DNA of 64,000 nucleotides. Origin: Anaerolineae bacterium (GTDB taxonomy: Bacteria > Chloroflexota > Anaerolineae > Promineifilales > Promineifilaceae). Of this stretch, positions 53,817-64,000 are shown in pieces. Both the position numbers and the translations under genes were made by a program. The DNA lies in assembly GCA_023382655.1 (NCBI GenBank), contig JAHDWK010000029.1, positions 25,588-89,587 of the forward strand, read 5' to 3'. Each line of letters starts with the position of its first letter. Position 1 is the first letter of the stretch. The notes beneath the pieces were generated by a model. The model was not told the DNA's origin. It made no database searches and worked only from the letters and a program-made list of their open reading frames with translations.

Positions 53817-53998
53817 GAGCACACCTTTTTGCTGAACCCCTGCAGCCCAGGTGGCTCCCCATTGGAACCTACGCATGTCAGGACACTATTGGTTTTAGTT
53901 ACTGCTTACTTCCATAAAAAATACATCACAATTGAGGATTGTATGGCGGGCAGTTTACATGATTCCTTACGGATGGCGAGTAAACAGGAGGTGAAAGA

Positions 53999-54043
53999 AT
54001 GATGCGCATTACACATTGCCTCAATACTGGGCCAAAGCTATAG
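53999..54043 (+). CDS. Possible 14-residue leader peptide before the phosphatase gene
   Basis: AGGAGGTG, the strongest ribosome binding site in this region, lies eight bases before two adjacent ATGs. The frame MMRITHCLNTGPKL ends at TAG, 11 bases before the phosphatase ATG, which has no good site of its own. It may couple translation of the phosphatase. Alternatively, a frameshift may hide a longer N-terminus. The rest of the gap 53817-53998 shows nothing certain. Confidence 0.4.
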   Translation: MMRITHCLNTGPKL

Positions 54044-54054
54044 TTGTAGTCATT

Positions 54055-54597
54055 ATGAGTATCAACCCATTCCATACGGCTTTCGACAAACTTTATCCCG
54101 CTATTCGGTATACCTATGAGGAAATTATGGGGCATGTCTGGTTTACGCAGATTACGCCGCATGAGGAGATAGAGGCTGAGTTGTGGTTAGGGGGCGCGCC
54201 GACATACGAACGGGATTACGACTTCATCCGGCATCACAATATTGGCGCGGTGGTGAACATCCGGGCGGAGCGTGAAGATGATCTTGGTTTTTATGAGACG
54301 CATGGTATTCAGCACATTCAGCTTAAGGTGCTGGATATTACCGTGCCAACGGTAGAGATTTTGACGGAGGGGGTGGATTGGATGGCAGCGCAGGTGAAAG
54401 AGGGACGCTCAATCCTGGTACACTGCGCCAAGGGGCGAGGGCGTTCGGCCACATTGTTAGCGGCTTATCTGATGCGGGAGGAGGGGCTGACGTATGAGGA
54501 AGCGCATTTGTTGATGAAGGGACGACGGCCGTTAACCAAACTGGAACTACGCCACCAAAAACAGTTGGAAAGCTGGTTAGAAACACAAAAGCAATAA
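54055..54597 (+). CDS. Dual-specificity protein phosphatase family protein
   Basis: The 180-residue product has the Cys-based phosphatase signature HCAKGRGRS near residue 125, with the general-acid region around LDITVPTVE. A typical LWLGGAPTYERDYDFIRHHNIGAVVNI starts the domain. It may act on phosphotyrosine, phosphoserine or a phosphoinositide. ATG 54055 is tentative; a frame with a TTG at 54016 reaches farther upstream. It is convergent with the histidine kinase gene, leaving four bases between the stops. Confidence 0.85.
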   Translation: MSINPFHTAFDKLYPAIRYTYEEIMGHVWFTQITPHEEIEAELWLGGAPTYERDYDFIRHHNIGAVVNIRAEREDDLGFYETHGIQHIQLKVLDITVPTVEILTEGVDWMAAQVKEGRSILVHCAKGRGRSATLLAAYLMREEGLTYEEAHLLMKGRRPLTKLELRHQKQLESWLETQKQ

Positions 54598-54601
54598 TGT
54601 G

Positions 54602-57082
54602 CTACAGCTTTATTCTGGTTGGTTGAGTACGGGGGAGAACAATGTGGAAGTGGCTGCCAGGGCACGTTTTTTCGTCATGCCCGGCGCTTTCGGCCCAGAG
54701 ACGGCCGTGATGAGCCTCAATAATCCCCCGCGCAATCGCCAGCCCTAAACCGGGGCCACCCCCTTTGAACTTGGTCTTGCCGGTGGAGTGAAAAGCCACA
54801 TCCCCCGTCTGGTAAAACTTGGTGAAGATCAATTCCTGCGCTTCGGGGGCAATACCAATGCCGCTATCGCTCACCGTAAGATGGATAGCGTCGGCAGGTA
54901 AATCGGGTTGGGGGGGTGTGTCCCAGGCACGGCCGTGAATGCGAATTTCGCCGCCGTCCGGGGTATACTTGATGGCGTTTACGATGAGGTTGGCAAATAC
55001 CACCGTCAACGCATCTTCATCACCGATGACGGAGGGTAACGACACCAATGTCTCATCCACAATCACGCGCTGCTTCCGGCCGGTAATATCTTCAGCCAAC
55101 CCCTTCACAATCTGCCCAATCAATTCCACCATGTCTAGCGGTTCCGGGAAAATTTCCAGCGCCTTGCTATCAATCTTCACCATCCACAGCATGGTGGTCA
55201 CGATCTCATGCAGGCGGTTTGCGCCGGACACAATACCGGCCACCAGATTGCCATTACCATTTTCGCCATCCCCCTGCTTTTGCAACATCTGGCTATATGC
55301 CTTCATCACGGTAATGGGCGTGCGCAATTCATGGGCCGTCACAGCAATAAAGTCTGCTTTGGCTTTGTCCAGTCTTTCCAACTGTTCGTATGCTTCCTGG
55401 AGGGCCTGGGTGCGCTGGCGGACCTCGTATTCCAGTTGTTCATTAAAGCGGCGGGTGCGGTTGTACAGGCGGGCATTTTCCAGGGCGACAACGGCCGTTG
55501 CCCCAAACGTCGTCGCCAGGGCAATGGCCTCTTCATCGTAAGGTATGCTTGCTTCCCGCACCAGCGACAGCATCCCGCGCACCTCATCGCGGTGGATCAA
55601 GGGAATGCCCAACCACGCCCCCGGCAACGGTAAATTAGAAACCTGCTGCCAGCCCTCATAGTCAGCCAGATTCACCAGCGCCAACGGCCGTCGGGAGTGA
55701 TAAATGCGCATAAACACATCTGGCGATGCCGGGTTATCATCCAGCGGCACCCGTTGGTTCAGATCGCCAGCCCCATCGGGGAAACCGCGCATCGCCATAA
55801 ATTCCAGTTCATTCCCCCGGCGCACCAGCAGCGATGCACGATCATAAGGCACCAGCAGCGCCAACTGCGCCAGAATGGTGTCCAGCACTTCTTTTAGTTC
55901 GATCGTGCCGGTTAAGGCCGTGCCGACGCGCTGCATTGTTTCGGCCAGTGCCCGCCGTGACTGTTCTTCCTGGTAGAGCGAGGCGTACAACTCCGCTTCC
56001 TTTTGGGCGGCCTGCGTGCGCTGCAAGATTTCCAGGTTCTTTAGTTTTTCATTGACTTCTTCGCTTTGTACCGTTTCTTTGATGGCGTGAAACTGTTCAA
56101 AGTGGGTGAGCGCTTCGGCAAATGAGCCGAGCGTTCTATAGATTTCTACCAGTAATCGGTGGCAGGCAAACATCCAGCGTTTGTGGTGGGATTGTTCAGC
56201 CAGGGTTAATGCCTGCTGCACAAAGGGCAGCGCCTGGGCGGTGCGGCCCTGCTTGAAGTAAACTTCGCCACTGAGTTTCAGGCTTTCAATGGCCATATCG
56301 GCGTCGTCACCTTTGTTGGCAATGGTCACGGCCGTTTCCAGATATTCCAGTGCCTTGCCCGGTTCATCCAGGTGCAGGTAGATTTCGGCAATTGAATTGC
56401 AGATAGCCCCTTCTAGTCGTTGATTCTTATGCAGTCTGGTGAAAGCCAACCCTTGCTCGCCCCATGACAGCGCCTTGGCATAATCCCCTTGTTGGAAGGA
56501 GTAATAACATATGTTGTTCAGCAATAAGGCAACCCAGTAGGCTTTCCCGGTTAATTTCTGGAATACGGTCAGGCTTTGTTCATTGTAGGATTGGGCGCTG
56601 GCATAATCATTCATCTCGCCATACAGATTGCCCAGGCCCAGCAAAGCCATGGCATAGCCTTCTTCATCGCCAACACGCTCACAAACTTCAAGCTGCCGCA
56701 TGTAATAATCCAGGCTGGCCGAGAGGTTTCCCAACAACATGTAATTGGTGGCAATGGTATACAACACGGCACTCATCAATTCCGGCAGATTTTCTTCTTC
56801 CAGAATGGTTAGCGCTTCAAGCGCTTGTGACAAGGAGTATTCATAATTGCCGCCGTACACAGTGGTGCGGCTAAGATTGCGTAAACTTTCGGCAAGACCG
56901 CGTTTATAGGGGGTTTGGGCAAAAGGGCCGGTGGTGGCGAGATCGGCGGCTTCGCGGCTGAGAAGACGGGCGCGTTCCCGATCATCGGTGAGAATAGACC
57001 ACGCTTCAGCATTGAGCTGGTCAATACGGGCGATCAGTACGGCCGTGTCTTCCATCATTGTCATCGTCGCTGGTTCTATCAT
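54602..57082 (-). CDS. Soluble TPR-GAF histidine kinase
   Basis: The N-terminal 370 residues are TPR-type helical repeats (for example MALLGLGNLYGEMNDYASAQ, AICNSIAEIYLHLDEPGKAL). A coiled coil and a GAF domain (about 400-545) follow. HisKA has the phosphorylated His in AVTAHELRTPITVMKAY near residue 582. The ATPase has NLIVNAIKYTPDGG near 702 and a GGGPGLGLAIARGIIEAHHG end motif. There is no membrane segment, so it is cytoplasmic and probably senses through protein contacts or a GAF ligand. No response regulator is adjacent. Several ATGs at 57055-57082 are possible starts. Confidence 0.9.
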   Translation of the reverse strand: MIEPATMTMMEDTAVLIARIDQLNAEAWSILTDDRERARLLSREAADLATTGPFAQTPYKRGLAESLRNLSRTTVYGGNYEYSLSQALEALTILEEENLPELMSAVLYTIATNYMLLGNLSASLDYYMRQLEVCERVGDEEGYAMALLGLGNLYGEMNDYASAQSYNEQSLTVFQKLTGKAYWVALLLNNICYYSFQQGDYAKALSWGEQGLAFTRLHKNQRLEGAICNSIAEIYLHLDEPGKALEYLETAVTIANKGDDADMAIESLKLSGEVYFKQGRTAQALPFVQQALTLAEQSHHKRWMFACHRLLVEIYRTLGSFAEALTHFEQFHAIKETVQSEEVNEKLKNLEILQRTQAAQKEAELYASLYQEEQSRRALAETMQRVGTALTGTIELKEVLDTILAQLALLVPYDRASLLVRRGNELEFMAMRGFPDGAGDLNQRVPLDDNPASPDVFMRIYHSRRPLALVNLADYEGWQQVSNLPLPGAWLGIPLIHRDEVRGMLSLVREASIPYDEEAIALATTFGATAVVALENARLYNRTRRFNEQLEYEVRQRTQALQEAYEQLERLDKAKADFIAVTAHELRTPITVMKAYSQMLQKQGDGENGNGNLVAGIVSGANRLHEIVTTMLWMVKIDSKALEIFPEPLDMVELIGQIVKGLAEDITGRKQRVIVDETLVSLPSVIGDEDALTVVFANLIVNAIKYTPDGGEIRIHGRAWDTPPQPDLPADAIHLTVSDSGIGIAPEAQELIFTKFYQTGDVAFHSTGKTKFKGGGPGLGLAIARGIIEAHHGRLWAESAGHDEKTCPGSHFHIVLPRTQPTRIKL

Positions 57083-57194
57083 TACACGCCTAATCGTCGC
57101 ATAGCGTACCCTAAGCCCCAAAACTTTTCAACATGACCGATGTATAGATGCGGTGAAAGTTTGTCTTTGCGGGTTGGCTTAAACAAAACTAAAA

Positions 57195-57251
57195 TCGTGA
57201 CGCGTGATGCGTGACCCGTAGTCGGATTACGCATCACGTATCAGGCATCAT
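57195..57251. repeat. Word-repeat hairpin (GCGTGAT family) upstream of mutS
   Basis: Words CGTGACGCGTGATGCGTGAC on the left pair partly with GCATCACGTATCAGGCATCA on the right. It lies 24 bases before mutS in the 192-base gap shared with the divergent kinase gene. Confidence 0.75.
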
Positions 57252-57274
57252 GTTCCCAAAGGAGTTTTACAAAT

Positions 57275-59898
<2,624 letters not shown>

Positions 59899-59902
<4 letters not shown>

Positions 59903-60312
59903 CTCCAGTCTGTCAACTTCACCCCCTGAAAATTGGCGTAATCGGATAGGTTTAGCGTCACCAGTACCAGATGGTTGACGGCGGCCACAGCCGCAATCTG
60001 GCCGTCAGCAAAGGGGGGCGGCTTGCCCTGGGCGTTCAGCCGGGCGCGTTCAGCGGCGTGCCAGTGGGCGGCCCACTCATCGTAAGCCAGTATGGGAATG
60101 GAGCTAACCACATTTTGCAGGTAGATTTCGACGGCCGTGCGCCTTCGTGATAGTGGCAGCCGCAAACAGCCAAACCACAATTCATGCCAGACAACCGAAG
60201 CAATAGCAATTTCCTGCTGATGTGTTTGTAAATTTGCCAAAACAGTCGGATTGGGCTGTGGGCGAAGAGGATCAGAGATGATGTTTGTATCCAGCAGGTA
60301 CTTCAAGCTCAT
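59899..60312 (-). CDS. vapC: PIN-domain toxin (VapC-like)
   Basis: The 137-residue PIN nuclease has the start LLDTNIISDPLRP with the first catalytic Asp, the Glu in VVWHELWFGC and a late Asp in FADGQIAAVAAVN plus the closing LVTLNLSDYANF. VapC toxins cleave RNA, often tRNA or rRNA, and are silenced by the partner antitoxin. Its ATG overlaps the antitoxin stop. The gene end overlaps the convergent mutS end by four bases. Confidence 0.88.
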
Positions 60313-60584
60313 AACGTCACATCACGCCCCACAGCACGATCCCGCACATCAGCAAAAGTCTCTGGTTCAATCGCCAATTCAATCAGATCAAATTGCTGCC
60401 GAAAGGTCAGATAACTATCCCAAAAACTGCTTTCACTTTTCTGCAAACGGTTAAATTCCGTGATGGACAGAATAACCGCTACCGGTTTGCCGCGGCGCGT
60501 GAGTTGGACGCCAGAATTTTCTTCTACCTCCCGCACCAATTCGGTAAAGTGGTCACGTGCTTCCACAATAGAAATTTGTTTCAT
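60309..60584 (-). CDS. Phd/YefM-type antitoxin
   Basis: The 91-residue product has the N-terminal DNA-binding Phd/YefM pattern KQISIVEARDHFTELVREVE, then GVQLTRRGKPVAVILS. The C-terminal tail should wrap the toxin. GGAGG before the ATG at 60584 fixes the start. A short palindrome at 60607-60626 lies directly upstream and may be the autoregulatory operator. It overlaps the toxin gene by four bases. Confidence 0.87.
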   Translation of the reverse strand: MKQISIVEARDHFTELVREVEENSGVQLTRRGKPVAVILSITEFNRLQKSESSFWDSYLTFRQQFDLIELAIEPETFADVRDRAVGRDVTL

Positions 60585-60606
60585 AGGTACCTCCACTCAA
60601 TGCTAG

Positions 60607-60626
60607 ATGGTCATTTAGATGACCAT
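60607..60626. promoter_or_regulatory. Candidate operator of the toxin-antitoxin operon
   Basis: ATGGTCAT (60607-60614) and ATGACCAT (60619-60626) are perfect complements separated by four bases, 23 bases upstream of the antitoxin start. Antitoxins of this family commonly bind such palindromes. Inference from position and shape only. Confidence 0.5.
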
Positions 60627-60672
60627 TTTATGGCTTTGCACCTCAATGTCAACAAATCTCCGATTACGGCCG

Positions 60673-62274
60673 TCAGGCGATGCTGCGGAAAGTGAGTTCG
60701 GGGTACTTTTCCTGGTAGTAGTTCAGTTCATGGGGAGAGTTACAGAGGGCAACGACACGGCCGTCGAAATCCCGCGTCTTCATCATCCCATAGCGCCAGG
60801 GCAGCTTTTCGATGCTCTCTTCTGGCCCTTCGACCCAGCGGGAGAGGCGGTGTGGCAGCGGCTCCAGTTTTGTTTTCACGTTGTACTCCTCTTCTAGCCG
60901 GGCCTGCACCACTTCAAATTGCAGCATTCCCACCACTGCCAGAATCGGATCACGCCGCGCCCCGTCCACCTCGTACAAAATTTGCATCGCCCCCTCTGTT
61001 TCCAGTTGGGCAATGCCTTTTTGGAACTGCTTTTGTTTGCTCACGTCCAGATTGACCAGCCGGGCAAAATGCTCCGCCGGGAAGCGGGGAATGGGCGCAA
61101 AGTTAAAGGCTGCCCCGGCGCTGATGGTGTCGCCGATGTTAAACTCCCGGTTGCCCGGCAGGCCAATGATGTCCCCGGCAAACGCCTCATCCACCACCTC
61201 GCGGTCATCGGCAAAAAAGGTGTAGGTGCGGGACAACTTGAGCATTTTGCCCGTGCGGGGATGTTTCACCTGGGTATTGCGTTCAAAACGGCCGCTGCAC
61301 ACCCGCAAAAAGGCTACACTGTCCCGGTGCCGCGGGTCCATGTTTGCCTGAATTTTGAAGACGAAGCCGGTAAATTCTGGTTGATAGGGGTCAATTGGCC
61401 CGGCGTCGCTGGGGTAGATGTTCGGGGCGGGTGCATATTTCACAAAGTCGTCCAGGAATAACTGTACGCCAAAGTTGGTCAGGGCGCTGCCAAAGTAGAC
61501 CATTGTCTGCGCGCCGCGCCGGAATGTGTCAAAGTCAAAGGTCGCCATTTCGTCCAGCAGGGCGATGTTGGTGTGCAGGTCCTCAAACTGGTGGCTGCTG
61601 AGGGTGGCTTCAATACGGCCGTCGTCCAGCGATGTAATATACTCCGGCGAAATCGTCTGGTTGTGGGCGGTGCGGTCATACAGATGCACCGCCTCTGTCA
61701 GCCGGTCATACACCCCCAGGAAGGTATCGCCATCGCCAATGGGCCAGTTCATCGGTACCGGCTGCATCCCCAGCACTGTCTCCACCTCGTCCAGCAGCGC
61801 CAGTGCATCCAGCGCCGGCCGATCCATCTTGTTGATGAAGGTGAAAACGGGGATTCCGCGACGGCGGCAAACTTCAAATAGCTTGATGGTTTGCTCCTCC
61901 ACCCCTTTGGCGGCGTCTAACACCATTACGGCACAGTCAGCGGCGGTAAGGGTGCGGTAGGTGTCTTCGGAGAAGTCCTGATGGCCCGGTGTGTCCAGCA
62001 GGTTGATGATGTGCCCCTGATAGGGGAATTGCAGCACGGTGGAGGTGATGGAGATGCCCCGTTCCTGCTCCATCTTCATCCAGTCTGAAGTGGCGGCGCG
62101 CTGGTTTTTGCGGGCGCGCACACTGCCCGCCAGGTGAATGGCGTTGCCATACAGCAGCAGTTTTTCGGTAAGGGTAGTCTTGCCCGCGTCCGGGTGGGAA
62201 ATGATGGCGAAAGTGCGCCGTTTTTGAATTTCGGCCACTAATTGGCCGTCGGTGATTATTGTTTGTTCGGTCAT
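60673..62274 (-). CDS. prfC: Peptide chain release factor 3
   Basis: RF3 is a GTPase that removes RF1 and RF2 from the ribosome after termination. The 533-residue product has G1 SHPDAGKTTL, the QRAATSDWMKMEQERGISI switch, G3 DTPGHQDFSEDTYRTL and G4 NKMDRPALD, all typical of PrfC. It also has the C-terminal VVGMLQFEVVQARLEEEY block. A terminator-type hairpin lies in its leader (62289-62322). Length is normal. Confidence 0.96.
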   Translation of the reverse strand: MTEQTIITDGQLVAEIQKRRTFAIISHPDAGKTTLTEKLLLYGNAIHLAGSVRARKNQRAATSDWMKMEQERGISITSTVLQFPYQGHIINLLDTPGHQDFSEDTYRTLTAADCAVMVLDAAKGVEEQTIKLFEVCRRRGIPVFTFINKMDRPALDALALLDEVETVLGMQPVPMNWPIGDGDTFLGVYDRLTEAVHLYDRTAHNQTISPEYITSLDDGRIEATLSSHQFEDLHTNIALLDEMATFDFDTFRRGAQTMVYFGSALTNFGVQLFLDDFVKYAPAPNIYPSDAGPIDPYQPEFTGFVFKIQANMDPRHRDSVAFLRVCSGRFERNTQVKHPRTGKMLKLSRTYTFFADDREVVDEAFAGDIIGLPGNREFNIGDTISAGAAFNFAPIPRFPAEHFARLVNLDVSKQKQFQKGIAQLETEGAMQILYEVDGARRDPILAVVGMLQFEVVQARLEEEYNVKTKLEPLPHRLSRWVEGPEESIEKLPWRYGMMKTRDFDGRVVALCNSPHELNYYQEKYPELTFRSIA

Positions 62275-62288
62275 AACTTTTCAGGCGT

Positions 62289-62322
62289 AAAAAGCGGCCA
62301 CAATGTGGGCATTGTGACCGCT
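62289..62322 (-). promoter_or_regulatory. Terminator-type hairpin in the prfC leader
   Basis: Read on the minus strand, a 13-bp stem with one G-T pair (62322-62310 with 62305-62293) is followed by five T. It sits 15 bases before the prfC start codon. It could end transcription coming from upstream or act as an attenuator controlling prfC. No alternative antiterminator fold was worked out. Confidence 0.6.
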
Positions 62323-62415
62323 GGCTTGCATTTGATTTGCCCCAAGCATACCACCAAAATACCTCGATTGCACATTGACTTAGGATGAATGAAAATAGGC
62401 CATGATGCTTTCGCT

Positions 62416-62443
62416 TGTCATTCCCGCCTGCGCAGGAATGACA
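62416..62443. repeat. Widespread ATTCCCGC-type hairpin repeat
   Basis: TGTCATTCC and GGAATGACA pair around a CGCCTGCGCA-like centre. It is the common ATTCCC-N8-GGGAAT class of repeat found in many bacteria, also seen within the MITE at 14231-14344. It lies in the gap between divergent genes prfC and the thioesterase gene. Confidence 0.65.
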
Positions 62444-62533
62444 GATGCGGGTAAGGATTTGCCAAGCACACTATTTGTTGGAAACCAGAACGTTCAGATT
62501 TTTTGTTAACGCTATATTTTAGAGGATGCGGTG

Positions 62534-62989
62534 ATGACGGATGAAGAGATTTTGCAGTTGATCAAGGGGTTATATGCGCAGCATATTCCCTTTCACCAGT
62601 TGATTGGCCTGGAGGTGCTGGCGCTGACGGCCGAGAGCGTGGAACTGCGAGTGCGGATGAAACCGGAACTGGTGGGCAATCCGTTTTACCAGATTTTGCA
62701 TGGTGGGGTGACGGCTTCACTGTTGGACGCAGCCGGGGGGATGGTGGCGATGGCCAATCTGGTGGTAGAACTACTTGATCTGTCGTCGGAGGAAATGCAG
62801 CGGCGGTTGCAAAAGCTGGGCACCATTGATATTCGCATTGATTATTTGCGGCCGGGGCGGGGCAATGCCTTCATCGCTACCGCGCGGGTCATTCGCAAAG
62901 GGAACAAGGTGGCGGTGACGCGCATGGAACTGCACAATGAAGACGGGGTGGAGATTGCGTTAGGCACAGCGACGTATCTGGTGGGATAA
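62534..62989 (+). CDS. PaaI-type hotdog-fold thioesterase
   Basis: The 151-residue product has the hotdog pattern with FYQILHGGVTASLLDAAGG, where the Asp or Gly-rich loop holds the active site, and RIDYLRPGRGNAFIATARVIRKG. It should hydrolyse acyl-CoA or aryl-CoA esters. GAGG lies eight bases before the ATG at 62534, and a GTG three bases earlier is less likely. A hairpin element follows its stop by six bases. Confidence 0.85.
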   Translation: MTDEEILQLIKGLYAQHIPFHQLIGLEVLALTAESVELRVRMKPELVGNPFYQILHGGVTASLLDAAGGMVAMANLVVELLDLSSEEMQRRLQKLGTIDIRIDYLRPGRGNAFIATARVIRKGNKVAVTRMELHNEDGVEIALGTATYLVG

Positions 62990-62995
62990 CGGTAA

Positions 62996-63056
62996 TCCGA
63001 AGCCCGAAGTCCGAAGGCCGAAGTCGGACTTCCGGCTTCGGCCTTCCGACTTCAAT
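62996..63056. repeat. Word-repeat hairpin (CCGAAGTC family)
   Basis: Arms 63006-63027 and 63032-63053, built of CCGAAG words, pair over 22 bases with two mismatches around a four-base loop. It lies between the thioesterase stop and the next start. Confidence 0.8.
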
Positions 63057-63069
63057 AGGGCATTTCATT

Positions 63070-63507
63070 ATGATTGACTCAATGCTTCAATCGGTGATCG
63101 AGCGATTTGCAGCGAGTGAATGTAGCTGGTTGGGGACGGTACGGCCGTCCGGCAAACCACACACCGCACCTATCTGGCATGTCTGGTATGAGGGGCGGGT
63201 GTATGTGGTGGCGCAGGCGACGGCCGTGAAAACCCGCAATATCCAGGCCAACCGCTTTGTCACCATGACCTACCCTGACCCGATGGATGTGATCATCATT
63301 GAAGGGGAAGCGCGGTTGGTAGAGGGGATGACGGCCGTGTTGCGACCCCAATTTCAGCAAAAGTACGATTGGGATATTGTCAGTGACGGGGAATATACGG
63401 CCGTGATTGAAATCACCCCCACCAAACTCATGGCCTGGAACGCGGACGCCGCGCAGCGACAAACATGGACGGGGGAAGAGATTGTGAGTCATGATTTATG
63501 TGGATAA
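63070..63507 (+). CDS. Pyridoxamine 5'-phosphate oxidase family protein
   Basis: The 145-residue product has the split-barrel FMN-binding pattern: CSWLGTVRPSGKPHTAPIWHVWYEGRVYVV and KTRNIQANRFVTMTYPDP. Such small proteins bind flavin or F420 and reduce various substrates; this one is not assigned. It contains three ACGGCCGT copies, and its 3' end overlaps the convergent gene by 19 bases. Confidence 0.87.
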   Translation: MIDSMLQSVIERFAASECSWLGTVRPSGKPHTAPIWHVWYEGRVYVVAQATAVKTRNIQANRFVTMTYPDPMDVIIIEGEARLVEGMTAVLRPQFQQKYDWDIVSDGEYTAVIEITPTKLMAWNADAAQRQTWTGEEIVSHDLCG

Positions 63508-63923
63508 AGTCGAGCCATGCCATTGCGCCAATCTATTTCCCGTGGCAGTAATGAATCGAGCGCCTCTTCTAATTCATCCAAAGTTGCTCTTTCATTTAGC
63601 GTGACATATATTCCCTCACCATATGAAGTAATTGTAGCCACAGAATCCAGTCGCTCTCTGTCTGGTAAATGTTCTAACAAATCCGGCCCTAGCCATAAAT
63701 GGGAGGTAACGCCTCGCAAGAATCTTTGGCACCAAAAATGGGCTGTTGTACATTGTCCATTGATATTACAGGCTTCCTCATAGGGAGTCATATCTAGACT
63801 TATTGGGGCCATACGCCACTCCCATTTGCCTACTATTGCTTGTAAGCCAGAAGCCGCTGTCATTAAACGATTGACCATATCCAGAAGCCATTCATTTATG
63901 TTATTCTGTTCTTCTTCCCCCAA
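63489..63923 (-). CDS. Hypothetical protein
   Basis: I recognise no family. The 144-residue product is acidic and rich in Trp (GKWEWRMAPISLDMTPYEEA, HFWCQRFLRGVTSHLWLGPD) and ends LPREIDWRNGMARLYPHKS. The layout resembles small immunity-type proteins, but this is a guess. It has no ACGGCCGT copy. The 77 bases beyond it to the window end hold nothing that I recognise. Confidence 0.6.
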   Translation of the reverse strand: MGEEEQNNINEWLLDMVNRLMTAASGLQAIVGKWEWRMAPISLDMTPYEEACNINGQCTTAHFWCQRFLRGVTSHLWLGPDLLEHLPDRERLDSVATITSYGEGIYVTLNERATLDELEEALDSLLPREIDWRNGMARLYPHKS

Positions 63924-64000
63924 TGCGGAGAGAGGGAAATAAAACTAGGACTTTCGCTTTAGCTCACAAATGAGCGACAATCAATCGATGATTTCACGAA

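Overview
The window looks like a chromosome segment of an uncultured or little-studied Chloroflexota bacterium, most likely Anaerolineae or a close relative. The grounds are a SARP/BTAD regulator with an NB-ARC-type ATPase, many secreted proteins with Thr/Pro-rich linkers, CSLREAI-type beta-helix, DUF11 and DUF4397 proteins, and secreted proteins with a short YLP-type tail. Base composition is moderately GC-rich by eye. I saw no rRNA, tRNA, CRISPR array or replication origin.

Layout. 1-10.8 kb: a SARP-type regulator (cut by the window edge), a secreted 5'-nucleotidase, a CAP/LysM surface protein, trpF, an ECF sigma factor with its anti-sigma partner, an esterase lipoprotein and a YprB-like exonuclease. 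10.85-15.88 kb: a foreign-looking island of small, same-strand accessory genes (RibD/DHFR-like, DinB-like, DUF2200, peptidase E, two P-loop kinases, DUF1801). It has integron-cassette features, including one well-formed attC site, plus a MITE-like element. 16-26.7 kb: a CARDB protein, aldo/keto reductase, a sugar-isomerase/Gfo-Idh pair, pckA, a fatty-acyl-AMP ligase, a zinc-ribbon/beta-propeller membrane protein and an Ada-like alkyltransferase. 26.9-36 kb: an FAD oxidoreductase, a histidine kinase, a TetR regulator, an isochorismate synthase, an acyl-CoA dehydrogenase, a nucleotidyltransferase and a conserved protein of uncertain function. 36-54 kb: the cell-surface region, with a subtilase with DUF11 repeats, a sigma/anti-sigma pair beside a DUF4397 repeat protein, and a protein of about 1970 residues with beta-helix, an 18-unit pentapeptide repeat and a gingipain-like domain. 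Small metabolic genes (DUF1579, PhzF, cupin, MOSC) lie between. 54-64 kb: a dual-specificity phosphatase, a TPR-GAF histidine kinase, mutS, a VapBC-type pair, prfC and small enzymes.

Two repeat systems run through the window and are its most interesting content. First, the palindrome ACGGCCGT occurs about 138 times by hand count, where about one is expected by chance. It sits mostly inside genes, usually read as Thr-Ala-Val, and is scarce in the cassette island. Second, there are more than 20 hairpin elements whose arms are built of short iterated words (for example GCGTGAT, CGGTAATC, GGGAGATT). They often contain the stop codon and last codons of neighbouring genes. In at least three cases (trpF, the fatty-acyl-AMP ligase and mutS) they lie in frame inside conserved genes, like the palindromic elements described inside Rickettsia genes.

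Start codons were chosen by ribosome binding sites and family starts, so several differ from the longest open frame. Functions rest on recognised motifs only; no database search was possible.
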